This document shows, in pieces, positions 8,646 to 16,902 of a stretch of DNA of 64,000 nt. The stretch spans positions 2,232,001 through 2,296,000 of the forward strand of contig NC_007951.1 in the NCBI RefSeq assembly GCF_000013645.1. Reading direction: 5' to 3'. The notes beneath the pieces were generated by a model, which saw only the letters and a program-made list of their open reading frames with translations, was not told the origin of the DNA and ran no database searches. A program made the translations under genes and the position numbers. Each line of letters starts with the position of its first letter. Position 1 is the stretch's first letter. Source of the DNA: Paraburkholderia xenovorans LB400. GTDB lineage: Bacteria; Pseudomonadota; Gammaproteobacteria; Burkholderiales; Burkholderiaceae.

Positions 8646-9308
8646 ATGTTCAGCGCGTTGACGAAACTCGCCGACAAGCCGTTCATAGTCGGCTATTTTC
8701 TGCCCGTTTTGCTTGCGGCAATATGCTTCGTTTACACCGCTCCGGAATCCTATCTGCCGACGCTGAAAGATCTCTCCAAGACTAAAGATATTGGCGATTT
8801 AACCTTCTTTGTTCTCGCCGTATGGACGTTCTCAGTCTTGCTTACCGAGGGAAACTATTGGATGTATCGAGCGCTTGAGGGATACTTTGGTCCACTAAAT
8901 TCAAAGAATCGACTTAAAAATCGTCAGGAACGGCATATGTACCTTATTAATAAAATATCGACGGCGCGGTTTTCTTGGCAAAAAAAACTTGACCAGCTTA
9001 TTGACACAAAGAATCCGTCCGAAGCGCAGCGGATCGAGGAGCGGACCGCATACGACCAGTATTTGGCTTTGCTCTATACGTTTCGGAAAAGATATCCCAA
9101 GGATATTAGTAGGGTGCGCCCTACTAGATTCGGCAACACGATTGTCGCATTTGAGAGCTATCCGCTTCAAGTATACGGAGCAGAAAGCATTACATTTTGG
9201 CCTCGTCTTCAGGCTGCGATCCCGAAGGATTTCGCTGCCTCGCTGACCGATGCAAAGTCACAAGTGGATCTCTTCGTTAATGGTAAGCGCACGGCCATCC
9301 CGTCTTGA
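8646..9308 (+). pseudogene. Membrane protein gene, 5' part, interrupted by IS66
   Basis: First part of an unknown membrane protein. The visible N-terminus has two transmembrane segments (VGYFLPVLLAAICFVYTA at about 15-32, FFVLAVWTFSVLLTEGN at about 56-72), then a charged cytoplasmic region of about 130 residues. Native sequence ends at 9282, where an IS66 element begins; the frame runs on to a stop at 9308 using IS bases. Removing the element and one copy of the 8-bp duplication joins 9282 to 11768 in frame and restores one open frame of 372 codons. The insertion therefore looks recent. It belongs with the small gene just upstream. Confidence 0.85.
9275..9282. repeat. IS66 target-site duplication, left copy
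   Basis: CGTTAATG immediately before the element. The identical 8-mer follows the right end at 11760-11767. Eight bases is the usual duplication size for IS66-family elements. Confidence 0.95.
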
Positions 9309-9358
9309 GTTGCGTGGAGGGTCTTGGGAGCATCGTATCCACTTGAATAGGTGGACAC

Positions 9359-9745
9359 GTGAACACTATCGAAGAAGAAGCGCCACTTGGCCGTCGTCGA
9401 CGCCGGCGCTATAGCGTCGAGTTCAAAGCCCAGGTGGTGGCGGCTTGCCAAGGCCCCGGGGTGTCGCTCGCGGCCATCGCATTGCACCACAAGCTGAACG
9501 CGAATCTGCTGCGACGTTGGGTAGAGCAGGCCGAAAGGAACGATTGCGTGCTGGTGGCGCGTGGCGACATATCAGCACCATCAGTAGCGGCACCGGCGTT
9601 CGTTCCGCTTCCTCTGGAGACGCGGACCGCGCGTGCGGCTGAGATCCGCGTGGAAGTTCGTCGCGCGGACCAGTCGATTACGGTTAGCTGGCCGACATCA
9701 GAGGCGGCGCAATGCGCCGCCTGGCTGCGGGAGTGGCTCGCGTGA
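9359..9745 (+). CDS. tnpA: IS66 TnpA (accessory HTH protein)
   Basis: First gene of the IS66 element, 128 residues, a helix-turn-helix protein of the IS66 orf1/TnpA type. The N-terminus is strongly basic (RRRRRRYSVEFKAQVVAAC), followed by a helix-turn-helix (GVSLAAIALHHKLNANLLRRW) resembling transposase-8 domains. It starts at GTG 9359 and overlaps tnpB by GTGA at 9742-9745, which points to coupled translation. It is needed with TnpB and TnpC for transposition in studied members. Confidence 0.9.
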   Translation: MNTIEEEAPLGRRRRRRYSVEFKAQVVAACQGPGVSLAAIALHHKLNANLLRRWVEQAERNDCVLVARGDISAPSVAAPAFVPLPLETRTARAAEIRVEVRRADQSITVSWPTSEAAQCAAWLREWLA

Positions 9746-10080
9746 TCCGCATTGATGAAGTGTGGCTGGCAGTCGAGCCGCTGGATATGCGTGCGGGCTT
9801 CGACACCGCACTGGCGCGTGTGGTCAAGGTGTTCGGCGCTGCGCATCCGCACCATGCTTACCTCTTTGCCAACCGGCGGGCCAATCGCCTGAAGGTGCTG
9901 GTTCACGACGGAATCGGGATATGGCTGGCAGCGCGACGTTTGAACGAGGGACAGTTCGCCTGGCCTCACGCTGGCAGCGAGCCGAAGCAACATGCACTCA
10001 CGCAGGAACAGCTCGCCGCTCTGGTGGTGGGCTTGCCGTGGCAGCGCATCGGCCCGAATGGTGTGATCCGCGTCGTATGA
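9742..10080 (+). CDS. tnpB: IS66 TnpB (accessory protein)
   Basis: Second gene of the IS66 element, 112 residues from the GTG at 9742. The family pattern is clear: DEVWLAVEPLDMRAGFDT near the start, then AYLFANRRANRLKVLVHDG and WLAARRLNEGQFAWP. The start inside the tnpA stop fits other IS66 members, although the frame is also open upstream to 9712. The biochemical role is unknown; it assists TnpC during transposition. Confidence 0.93.
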   Translation: MIRIDEVWLAVEPLDMRAGFDTALARVVKVFGAAHPHHAYLFANRRANRLKVLVHDGIGIWLAARRLNEGQFAWPHAGSEPKQHALTQEQLAALVVGLPWQRIGPNGVIRVV

Positions 10081-10143
10081 GGCCAACAGGGACGTAAACA
10101 GTTGCGCTTCCACGGTGCCTGGGGTTCTGGCAGACTGGTTTGC

Positions 10144-11724
10144 ATGACCCTGCCCGCCGACCTCAACGCCCTTAGCCCGGAACAGTTACGCGCCCTTGCC
10201 GCGCAGCTGATTGCCCAGGTGCAGGACAGGGACCGGGAGATTGAGGAGAAGACGCGGGAGGTCGAAGAGAACGAACGCGAACTGCATTACCGGCAGACGC
10301 GTATCGAGCAGTTAAGCCACGAGATATCCATCCTCAAACGCCAGCAGTTTGGCCGGCGTAGCGAACAGTTCACCAGCGAGCAGATGAGCCTGCTGGACGA
10401 AGCAATCGACGCCGATCTGGCCGCCATCGAACTGGAGCTCGAGCAGCTTCAGCCACAAGCGCCCGCCGACCAGTCAACCCAGCAACCGAAGCGCACATCG
10501 CTGCCAGCGCAACTGCCGCGCACGGAGATCCACCACGAACCGGACAGCATCCTGTGTCACTGTGGCTGCGAGCGCGTGCGAATCGGTGAGGACATAAGCG
10601 AGAAGCTGGACTACACGCCCGGTGTCTTTGCAGTAGAGCGACATATCCGTGGCAAGTGGGTGTGCAAGAACTGTGAAACGCTGATTCAGGCGCCGGTGCC
10701 CGCACACGTCATCGACAAGGGTATCCCGACTACGGGACTGCTGGCCTCGGTGCTGGTCGCCAAATATGCGGATCACCTTCCGCTGTATCGTCAGGAACAG
10801 ATCTTTGCGCGGGCGGGTCTGGCGATACCGCGATCGACATTGGGTGCGTGGGTTGGCACGTGCGGCGCACAGTTGCAGCCACTGGTCGACGCGCTCCATC
10901 AGGAACTCCTGCAGCAGGGCGTGCTGCACGCGGATGAGACACCGGTGCAGATGCTCAGTCCCGGTAAAGGGAAGACACACCGGGCGTACCTGTGGGCGTA
11001 TACACCCACGCACTTCAACGAGCTTCGCGCTGTGGTCTACGACTTCGCCGTCAGCCGTGCAGGCGAACATGCCCGTGCGTTCCTCGCTGACTGGCAGGGC
11101 AAACTGGTGTGCGACGATTACGGCGGCTACAAGGCTGGCTTCCAGCAGGGCATCACTGAAATCGGATGCGCTGCGCACGCACGGCGCAAGTTCTTCGACC
11201 TGCATGCCAATCACAGCAGTCAGGTTGCCGGACAGGCCATGCCATTCTTCGCTGCGCTTTACGATATCGAGCGCGACGCTGCAGTGCTCGATGCAGAGGA
11301 ACGGCGCAAACTGCGGCAGAGCCGGGCCAAACCATTGTGCGACGCACTTTACGAATGGATGGTGGCGCAGCGCAAGCTGGTTTCGGAAGGTTCAGCGATT
11401 GCAAAAGCGCTGGATTACAGTCTCAAGCGTTGGGAGGCGCTCACGCGTTATCTCGACGACGGACACGTGCCAATAGATAACAACTGGGTAGAAAACCAGA
11501 TCCGTCCATGGGCCATCGGGAGGGCCAACTGGTTATTTGCCGGCTCGCTACGGGCGGGTCAACGCGCTGCCGCCATCATGAGCCTGATAAGGTCGGCACA
11601 ACTTAACGGCCATGACCCGCACGCCTATCTGAAGGACATCCTCACGCGGCTTCCTATCCACAAGGCCAGCGACATCTCGGCATTGTTGCCGCATCGCTGG
11701 CAACCAACGGGGATCGTCGACTAA
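10144..11724 (+). CDS. tnpC: IS66 TnpC transposase
   Basis: The DDE transposase of the element, 526 residues from ATG 10144. In order it shows an N-terminal coiled coil rich in Glu and Arg (about 15-65), a basic segment FGRRSEQF, a zinc-ribbon-like region with CHCGCE and CKNC, the catalytic core with DETP (first Asp, about residue 265) and CDDYGGYK (second Asp), and the terminal IS66C part with DNNWVENQIRPWAIGR (catalytic Glu) and LPHRWQP. All elements look intact. It recognises the element ends and performs strand transfer. Confidence 0.95.
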   Translation: MTLPADLNALSPEQLRALAAQLIAQVQDRDREIEEKTREVEENERELHYRQTRIEQLSHEISILKRQQFGRRSEQFTSEQMSLLDEAIDADLAAIELELEQLQPQAPADQSTQQPKRTSLPAQLPRTEIHHEPDSILCHCGCERVRIGEDISEKLDYTPGVFAVERHIRGKWVCKNCETLIQAPVPAHVIDKGIPTTGLLASVLVAKYADHLPLYRQEQIFARAGLAIPRSTLGAWVGTCGAQLQPLVDALHQELLQQGVLHADETPVQMLSPGKGKTHRAYLWAYTPTHFNELRAVVYDFAVSRAGEHARAFLADWQGKLVCDDYGGYKAGFQQGITEIGCAAHARRKFFDLHANHSSQVAGQAMPFFAALYDIERDAAVLDAEERRKLRQSRAKPLCDALYEWMVAQRKLVSEGSAIAKALDYSLKRWEALTRYLDDGHVPIDNNWVENQIRPWAIGRANWLFAGSLRAGQRAAAIMSLIRSAQLNGHDPHAYLKDILTRLPIHKASDISALLPHRWQPTGIVD

Positions 11725-11759
11725 CCCGACCCGTCAAGATGGGTTTGCTGCGCGCTTAC

Positions 11760-11767
11760 CGTTAATG
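11760..11767. repeat. IS66 target-site duplication, right copy
   Basis: CGTTAATG directly after the right end of the element, identical to 9275-9282. Confidence 0.95.
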
Positions 11768-12249
11768 TCATCTACTTGGCATTAACCTTCGGTATTTGGT
11801 CGGCGGCACGGTTTCTTGTTGAAAGCTTTGGAACTGGAATCTGGCACTTTTTGCCTCTTCTTCAAATGCTTGTTGCGTTCGCGCTGGTACGTCTGGCTTA
11901 CGAGTTGGCTGTCTCGTCCGCCGCTCAGTGGGGTGATGTCGTAAAGTCTGCATTTGATCTCTATCTCCCGGCGTTAGCGCATCAACTAGGCTACGAATTG
12001 CCTGATACGTTGGATCAACGCTTCAAATTCTGGGAGGCCGTCGCAAAGCAGTTTCAATTTTTTCAGCCACTCCGTCCGGAAGATTGGAAGGTCTTCTCCA
12101 AGACCACCGGTGAAGCAACTCCGTCGGATAATTCGGCGCAAACGGAGGGAAAACCGGAAGAGGAAAGTGACGATGCGGAAGGGGAGCATGCACGCAATCG
12201 AGTGCTGGCAAAAAAGGACAGCGTCGCCTTTCAAGAAATCGAGCACTAA
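11768..12249 (+). pseudogene. Membrane protein gene, 3' part, beyond the IS66 element
   Basis: Continuation of the membrane protein begun at 8646. Joined to 9282 it reads without a break: FVNVIYLALTFGIWSAARF, a third transmembrane segment, then LPLLQMLVAFALVRLAY, a fourth, and a soluble tail of about 100 residues that ends acidic and hydrophilic (EGKPEEESDDAEGEH). The reconstructed protein has four membrane segments and two cytoplasmic regions. In the present state this part has no ribosome site of its own and is probably not translated. Confidence 0.85.
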
Positions 12250-12505
12250 GTTCATTTCGATTCGATATTTTCATCGTTTGCGTTCGCATTGGCAGGCTCG
12301 CCTATTCCAGCAGGCCGATGAACGCCATCGCACGGGCGATGGACCCGAATGTCTGCTGCGCACACGTTAGGTGCCTTTGAAAGGGCGCGGACACCACAGG
12401 CAGCTTCGGGTCGACTTCTGCCAAACGAAAATGGGTCTACGGATGGAATATCCATTAACCGGCGAATAGTTTGCGCTCCTGGACTTTGGGTCCGCAACGG
12501 CACCG

Positions 12506-13087
12506 CTAAGCCTTTTTCATAAACTCTTCTTCCAGTTTGAGAAGTCGTCTTGATCGCGCGCGAAGTCGCTTGACGGGAGTCCCAAAGTAGACACCCCACG
12601 GGCCGAGACTCTTGGTAACCAATGACAGCGCCCCGATCGACGCTCCTTCGCCAATGGAGCACCCTGGCAGGATGATACTTCCCGATCCAACAATGACGTG
12701 GCGTCCGAGGATTACTGGCGCGACCTTGACGTTCAGGAAATCCTTCGGCACGGTAGGATTCGTCAGCGCCGCGCCCGAGTAATCGTCCGATGTGCTGTAG
12801 ATACGCACTCCTTGCGACAATCCAGAGAAGTCGTCCAGCTCGATACCGCCGCCGCCAGCGAGAAACGCCATGCCTCCGATATGGACGTGCGACCCGATTC
12901 TTATGTAGCCGCTCGCCGCTGATAGCACCGTTGGGCCGTCGATGCGAACGTTGTCGCCGATCGAGATGTTATCGAGGCCAATAATGATGCAGTTCTTTGC
13001 CACCCTGACGTTCGTGCCGACCTTGCGAAATCCGAACTTCGAAAGTTCGTCGTCGGCCCAGTAACCTGGATTGAAAGTGGTTTCCAT
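12506..13087 (-). CDS. Acyltransferase of the left-handed beta-helix (hexapeptide) family
   Basis: A 193-residue acyltransferase with the hexapeptide-repeat fold, seen in the run of Ile/Val/Leu-Gly turns (IIIGLDNISIGDNVRID, then IRIGSHVHIGGMAFLAGGG and VILGRHVIVGSGSIILPG). Such enzymes transfer acetyl or other acyl groups from CoA to sugars in surface polysaccharides. The C-terminus, SLGPWGVYFGTPVKRLR, matches the sugar O- or N-acetyltransferases of the WbbJ/maa type. A cytoplasmic trimer is expected. It stands alone; no glycan genes adjoin it, so the acceptor is unknown. Confidence 0.85.
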   Translation of the reverse strand: METTFNPGYWADDELSKFGFRKVGTNVRVAKNCIIIGLDNISIGDNVRIDGPTVLSAASGYIRIGSHVHIGGMAFLAGGGGIELDDFSGLSQGVRIYSTSDDYSGAALTNPTVPKDFLNVKVAPVILGRHVIVGSGSIILPGCSIGEGASIGALSLVTKSLGPWGVYFGTPVKRLRARSRRLLKLEEEFMKKA

Positions 13088-13694
13088 AGTATCTAGCTAA
13101 CTCCTGTCTGCGATCTGATTTGAAACCCGTCCGATACAATGAGGACGCTCACGTCCTGAAATCGAGCGTTGGTGGGAGCGCATGACGGCCTACTGCAACG
13201 GCCGCGACGCGCAGAGTGCTTGCCGTAGTACGCAAGAATGGAGATGTCCGCGCAGGCGGGAGCCGATGGACGAACGGCATCGGTCATGGTGGCGATTTCA
13301 AGCACTTCCAACAGGCGCGAGCCGACGATCGCGATAAGAGCGCCAGAAGCGTCTGCCAGGCGGGACGGTCCGACATCCGCAATGGCTCGCGCTGCCGCAC
13401 GTCGCGCCCGATCTGCGCCGTCGATTCCGATGTATGCCTCGGGTTGTCCGGCACACAGGAGGCACTCCGAGAGAACTCGGATCGACCGGGCGCGCCTTGT
13501 TGAAATGCTCCGGATAGTCCATCAGCGACAATTTGCGCGGAGGCATTGAATGTGCTGGAAGCAGTCGTCACGAGATAGAGTCGCAGACATATTTGTTCCT
13601 TCGTATGACACGTCTTTCAATAGGACCCCGTCAGCGCTATCGAGCGTCTCGTCGACCAGTGCAGCAATCCATCGCTCCACCAACGGCTGTACGG
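13088..13694. other. Long spacer with a possible degenerate minus-strand gene
   Basis: No gene with a supported start. On the minus strand a frame is open from 13521 to 13093 (143 codons) with protein-like content (CLLCAGQPEAYIGIDGADRA, later SGALIAIVGSRLLEVLEIAT), but it begins after a stop and has no start codon or ribosome site. It may be the remnant of a gene that lost its 5' end by frameshift. Overlapping frames on both strands are equally long, as expected at high GC. Confidence 0.3.
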
Positions 13695-14426
13695 TTAGTT
13701 GAACCTGCTCGCTTGCTGCGCTGCGGTGTCGGTGGTCTTCAGCGTAAAGGAGTTGTCGGGGAAAACGTCTGCTTCCCAACCACTGCGGTCGCGGTACGCG
13801 AGGCGGAGCTCGTTGTTCGGACCGTCCTCCGGGTTCATGTCCGGTATGCTGTAAGCGCTCATGAAGTTCTGCACGAAGACTTTGCTCGGCAGACTTCCAA
13901 ATGTCTGGTTGACCAGTGCCGAACCAAACGTGAGTATCGACAGGCGTCCCCCGACAAACGTCATTGCGGCGAGGATGACGCCATCGCTATTGCAGATTCC
14001 CGCATAGATGCCGGCCCCAAGCGACTGCGAAGCGTCGTAGACCGTACACGCCGGATTATTCAGCAGGGCGCTGAACTCGTGCTTCACGTCCTCAAGCGAA
14101 TCGCCCAGCTGGATGCCCTTGACGCGTGGTCCACGATGCACCTTGTCGGATGGCGCAAATGTCTTTTCGACTTTGGCTGCAGGCGCGCCGTTTTCGTCGG
14201 CTTCGTCCTTTTCGTTTTCCGTCGCGCTGGCCGCCGGTGTAGTACTCGCGGATGTCGCAGGCGGCGCGGATATCGTTGCAGGCGTCGCTGACGATGTGGA
14301 CGCACTGTCGGCAGAAGTGGTTGTGGTCGGATGCTCGGAGCAGGCCGTAAGCAGCAACGACAGCGCCAGCATAACGGCAGTGCACGACATGGTAATCAGC
14401 GTATGACGGAATTCTATGGATTGCAT
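13695..14426 (-). CDS. Hypothetical lipoprotein
   Basis: A secreted lipoprotein of 243 residues, unrecognised. The N-terminus has a hydrophobic signal (MLALSLLLTACS) with a lipobox and Cys near residue 29. A low-complexity Ser/Thr/Ala/Pro linker (about 30-70) and an acidic patch follow, then a folded domain of about 140 residues beginning at RGPRVKGIQLGDSLEDVK, with a pair of Cys (NNPACTV and AGICNS) that could form a disulfide in the periplasm. The start ATG follows AGGACC at suitable spacing; an internal Met thirteen codons in is an alternative. No gene partner suggests a role. Confidence 0.8.
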   Translation of the reverse strand: MQSIEFRHTLITMSCTAVMLALSLLLTACSEHPTTTTSADSASTSSATPATISAPPATSASTTPAASATENEKDEADENGAPAAKVEKTFAPSDKVHRGPRVKGIQLGDSLEDVKHEFSALLNNPACTVYDASQSLGAGIYAGICNSDGVILAAMTFVGGRLSILTFGSALVNQTFGSLPSKVFVQNFMSAYSIPDMNPEDGPNNELRLAYRDRSGWEADVFPDNSFTLKTTDTAAQQASRFN

Positions 14427-14515
14427 CTCTGGTCCTGTTTGTGAAACGGAAGGTTGGTTCGTTTGTTATTGAAATGGCCGCAATACGACTGCCAGAGATA
14501 CATGCGGATCAACGG

Positions 14516-14866
14516 TCAGTTTGTGGTCGGATCGTGCTGCGCATCGAGCGCGCGTGCGCATACCCGAAACGCCGCTTCGCCGATAAGTCCGCTCGTCCTG
14601 AGTGCCTGAAGCCGATCACGCCGAACATCAAGGGCATGCGCGTTATCACCAACGAAACGCCATACGACTTCAATCAGCTTTCGCCAGACACGACGGCGCA
14701 GGATCAGGTACGGCACAACCGCAAAAGCACTAAGGCAGATGCACGTCGCAGCCCAACCCCATGAGGACAGTCCCACCCGGTTGACTCGCAGCCGGTGCAT
14801 GTCGAATGCGATGCCAGCGGCGGCAGGTACAGCGGTGAGTAGCCAGATCATCGTCACGTTTTTCAC
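14516..14866 (-). CDS. Small hypothetical membrane protein
   Basis: An unrecognised protein of 116 residues from a GTG at 14866 with AGGAGA just before it. Two transmembrane segments are likely: MIWLLTAVPAAAGIAF at about 6-21 and WAATCICLSAFAVVPYLIL at about 36-54, then a basic cytoplasmic tail (RRRVWRKLIEVVWRF). The frame is open to 14959, but that extension would cross the regulatory region. It is divergent from the XRE regulator at 14939 and shares its upstream region with two palindromes, so it is probably controlled by that regulator. Confidence 0.65.
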   Translation of the reverse strand: MKNVTMIWLLTAVPAAAGIAFDMHRLRVNRVGLSSWGWAATCICLSAFAVVPYLILRRRVWRKLIEVVWRFVGDNAHALDVRRDRLQALRTSGLIGEAAFRVCARALDAQHDPTTN

Positions 14867-14895
14867 GATCTCTCCTGTGGAGATTATACATATAT

Positions 14896-14925
14896 ATGCG
14901 CATACAGCATATTCAGAATGCGCAT
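14896..14925. promoter_or_regulatory. Paired ATGCGCAT palindromes, candidate XRE operator
   Basis: Two identical perfect 8-bp palindromes ATGCGCAT at 14896-14903 and 14918-14925, with centres 22 bases apart, about two helical turns. They lie in an AT-rich divergent region only 14 bases before the XRE start. This fits a double operator for a dimeric helix-turn-helix repressor acting on both genes. No protein-binding data are available. Confidence 0.55.
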
Positions 14926-14938
14926 CTAGAATTTGAAT

Positions 14939-15205
14939 ATGAGACCCCATCCCATCCATGACGACCGCTATCAGAACGCCGTTGCTCGACTTAAGCAGCT
15001 ACGCGAGCAGCGTGGCTTGCACCAGCAGGCCGTAGCTGAGCGGCTTGGCCGAACGCAAACGTACGTATCCAGATACGAGAGCGGCGGACGGCGTCTCGAT
15101 CTGATCGAGTTACTGGATGTCCTCGTCGCCCTGGGTGCAGATCCGCATGAGTTCATTGACCGCGTGCTGGAGCAACCCCTGAAGGCGTTGCCGCGAGGAC
15201 AATAG
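14939..15205 (+). CDS. XRE family transcriptional regulator (small, single HTH)
   Basis: A Cro/CI-type regulator of 88 residues. The helix-turn-helix is clear at about 16-60: LKQLREQRGLHQQAVAERLG, then TQTYVSRYESGGRRLDLIEL. No extra ligand domain is present, only a short C-terminal helix. ATG 14939 is chosen; a TTG two codons earlier is possible. It is divergent from a small membrane-protein gene with paired palindromes between them, so it probably represses itself and that neighbour. The layout also resembles a toxin-antitoxin or immunity switch, but no toxin motif was seen. Confidence 0.85.
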   Translation: MRPHPIHDDRYQNAVARLKQLREQRGLHQQAVAERLGRTQTYVSRYESGGRRLDLIELLDVLVALGADPHEFIDRVLEQPLKALPRGQ

Positions 15206-15234
15206 TGGCTGTTCCACGGTGTGCAATTGCGCCG

Positions 15235-15873
15235 TCACGGCGGTTTCCTGTCTGGCCGTTTTGATCTAGTAAGCCGCAAGGACATCGCGGCGTCCAGCGT
15301 GACCCGGTAGCTCGCCCATGCGGTGACGTACAGGCCGCTGCGCTCACGTTTGGCACCCGGCGAAAATTCGAGGCGGGCGTTGTGTGGCCCAATTCCTGGG
15401 TGCGATTCCGAAGAGTCCGTGATGAGGATCGCCGACGGTACGAAGCAGCGCGCCACCGTGATCCCCTCCGTTCCCGTCGCAAGCACGGCATGTTGCTGTC
15501 GGGGACAGCCAAGCGGAGCAAAGCTCAGAATCACGGGTAGTCCGTTCTGCAAGGCCGTCTGGGTGAAGTCGAGTACGCGGTAGTGAGCCCCAGCTACGTG
15601 GGCAAAAGTCAGCCCGAAATCCAGTTCCTCAAGCCGCTGCCCAAGTTCTTCAAGGCCAATGCCATCCGTATAGGCGTCTTTGAGCTTCAGCCAGAACCGT
15701 TTCGCGTTCGGCTTGGACCGCGGATTCGATATAAGGCCAGGCGCATCGAGGATGCCGAGGAGGGTCAGCGCCGCTGCTGCTGCGTGGGTCGCGCAGCCCC
15801 CTGCAATCTCGCCTTGTGAACAGTAAATCTTCGAGTCTGTCGACAGCAGTTTCTGCACAATAAAATCAGGCAT
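15235..15873 (-). CDS. Putative papain-like/C39-type cysteine peptidase
   Basis: A 212-residue protein not matched to a named family by eye. Catalytic-looking residues occur in the order expected of a papain-like fold: Gln and Cys in YCSQGEIAGGCATHAAAAAL (about 18-37), His in QQHAVLATG (about residue 129) and Asp in LITDSSES (about 151). The segment after the Cys is a small-residue helix, as in C39 peptidases. No signal peptide is visible, so it acts inside the cell or is exported by another route. It starts two bases after the stop of the upstream gene, so the two form an operon. Alternatives are an amidase or a cysteine-based effector. Confidence 0.6.
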   Translation of the reverse strand: MPDFIVQKLLSTDSKIYCSQGEIAGGCATHAAAAALTLLGILDAPGLISNPRSKPNAKRFWLKLKDAYTDGIGLEELGQRLEELDFGLTFAHVAGAHYRVLDFTQTALQNGLPVILSFAPLGCPRQQHAVLATGTEGITVARCFVPSAILITDSSESHPGIGPHNARLEFSPGAKRERSGLYVTAWASYRVTLDAAMSLRLTRSKRPDRKPP

Positions 15874-15875
15874 GC

Positions 15876-16184
15876 TTAATATTCACTCGGCAAAAGTAAG
15901 GTTGATGCGCTACGGTCTGATTCTGTGATTACCCAGACCTTCTCCCGTCGTGTGCCGACTTCGTAGCACGACAGGATGCGCGCACCGGTCAGAATGGCGT
16001 CCCGATTCGCCCTAACATCGGACGCACACAGGTCTCCGAAATCGCCGCACTGATGGCGATGCAGCAGGCTGGTCGCGTTTGTGCCGGTTCTATCGAGCAG
16101 GTCAATTGCGCCGGGAGTAGCCAGGAGGCGGCCGAGGGGAAATAACGGGTGTAACAGGACGCCCGGCAAGGCTTCTGAATTCAT
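15876..16184 (-). CDS. Small hypothetical protein, plasmid/ICE-associated type
   Basis: A 102-residue protein resembling small, uncharacterised proteins common on plasmids and integrative elements, with the central segment LLHRHQCGDFGDLCASDVRA followed by ILSCYEVG and KVWVITESDRSASTLLLPSEY. Its function is unknown. The gene ends in TAA two bases before the ATG of the peptidase-like gene, so the two are translated from one message. It supports the view that this region came from a mobile element. Confidence 0.7.
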   Translation of the reverse strand: MNSEALPGVLLHPLFPLGRLLATPGAIDLLDRTGTNATSLLHRHQCGDFGDLCASDVRANRDAILTGARILSCYEVGTRREKVWVITESDRSASTLLLPSEY

Positions 16185-16902
16185 GGTCAGTTTCTCGAAA
16201 GTGCAGGCGAGCTTGTGCTTCCGGATGGACTCGGATGAACAGGCGTTAGCCCGGCGAAAACAGGGGAATCAAGGGGATGCGGCGAGGCCGCGAAATCTAG
16301 TACAGCGAGACGATGCGGAACGGCGCTTTGTCGACCGCGAGCACATGGCGGTCAGGTGCAGCCGGGAAGGACGGATTTCGCTCCGTGATCATGATTGACG
16401 GCGAGGCCAAAACAGCTGGAAATGCGTGCGGCGAGGCGCGAATTTCAGCGCTGCTTGTGACATAGGCAACCATCGATCAGGCGCTAATTTCATCAGCATA
16501 AAATCGCGATATTTAGTCAAAAATCAACTAAAAATCTTGAAATTTTCGTTATCCTAGCACGAAAATCCTGCTCCGCAAGCTCCCCGCAGCCCATAAAAGG
16601 GAAAGGATCAAACACCGAATTCTTACAAAAATAACAATTTTTCTTGCTGGTGCGGCGTCCGGACGGTGCATCGTCCCCTCCTACGGCGCAGCAAACACGG
16701 TAGATCGGGCCGGAATGGCCCGCAGGAGCTCTTCAGAGGGCATGGGTAGGGGCACGTAGCTCGAATGGCCCTGGCCGCCCGAACGTGTGGGTTTATGGGT
16801 GCAAATGAAGGATTTTTGTAATATATGTCGCGCGTCCACTCGATAATCTGACCAAATCCCCGCTGGCACAGTCCGAAAATGGCGGCACGGAGCGACGCGT
16901 CA
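16185..16902. other. Long AT-rich spacer with an inverted repeat
   Basis: No supported gene in about 700 bases. The part from 16480 to 16660 is clearly AT-rich and probably carries the promoter of the minus-strand pair ending at 15235. A perfect inverted repeat, ATTTTCGT at 16542-16549 and ACGAAAAT at 16559-16566, with a nine-base spacer could be an operator. A short minus-strand frame at 16681-16869 has no motif. Confidence 0.4.

Larger units (their letters stand above)
9283..11759 (+). mobile_element. Complete IS66-family insertion sequence (2477 bp)
   Basis: An intact IS66-family element with three genes, tnpA, tnpB and tnpC, in the usual order. The ends are imperfect inverted repeats of about 25 bases. 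The left begins GTAAGCGCACGGC and runs to TCTTG at about 9307; the right is its complement, ending GCGCGCTTAC at 11759, with about five mismatches between them. Identical 8-bp duplications flank it. All three frames are open with no visible lesion, so it could still be mobile. It splits the membrane protein gene that begins at 8646. Confidence 0.95.

Noticed and set aside
14441..14764. Plus-strand frame opposite the small membrane protein
   Set aside because: No start signal or motif; the minus-strand frame has an AGGAGA site and two clear membrane segments.
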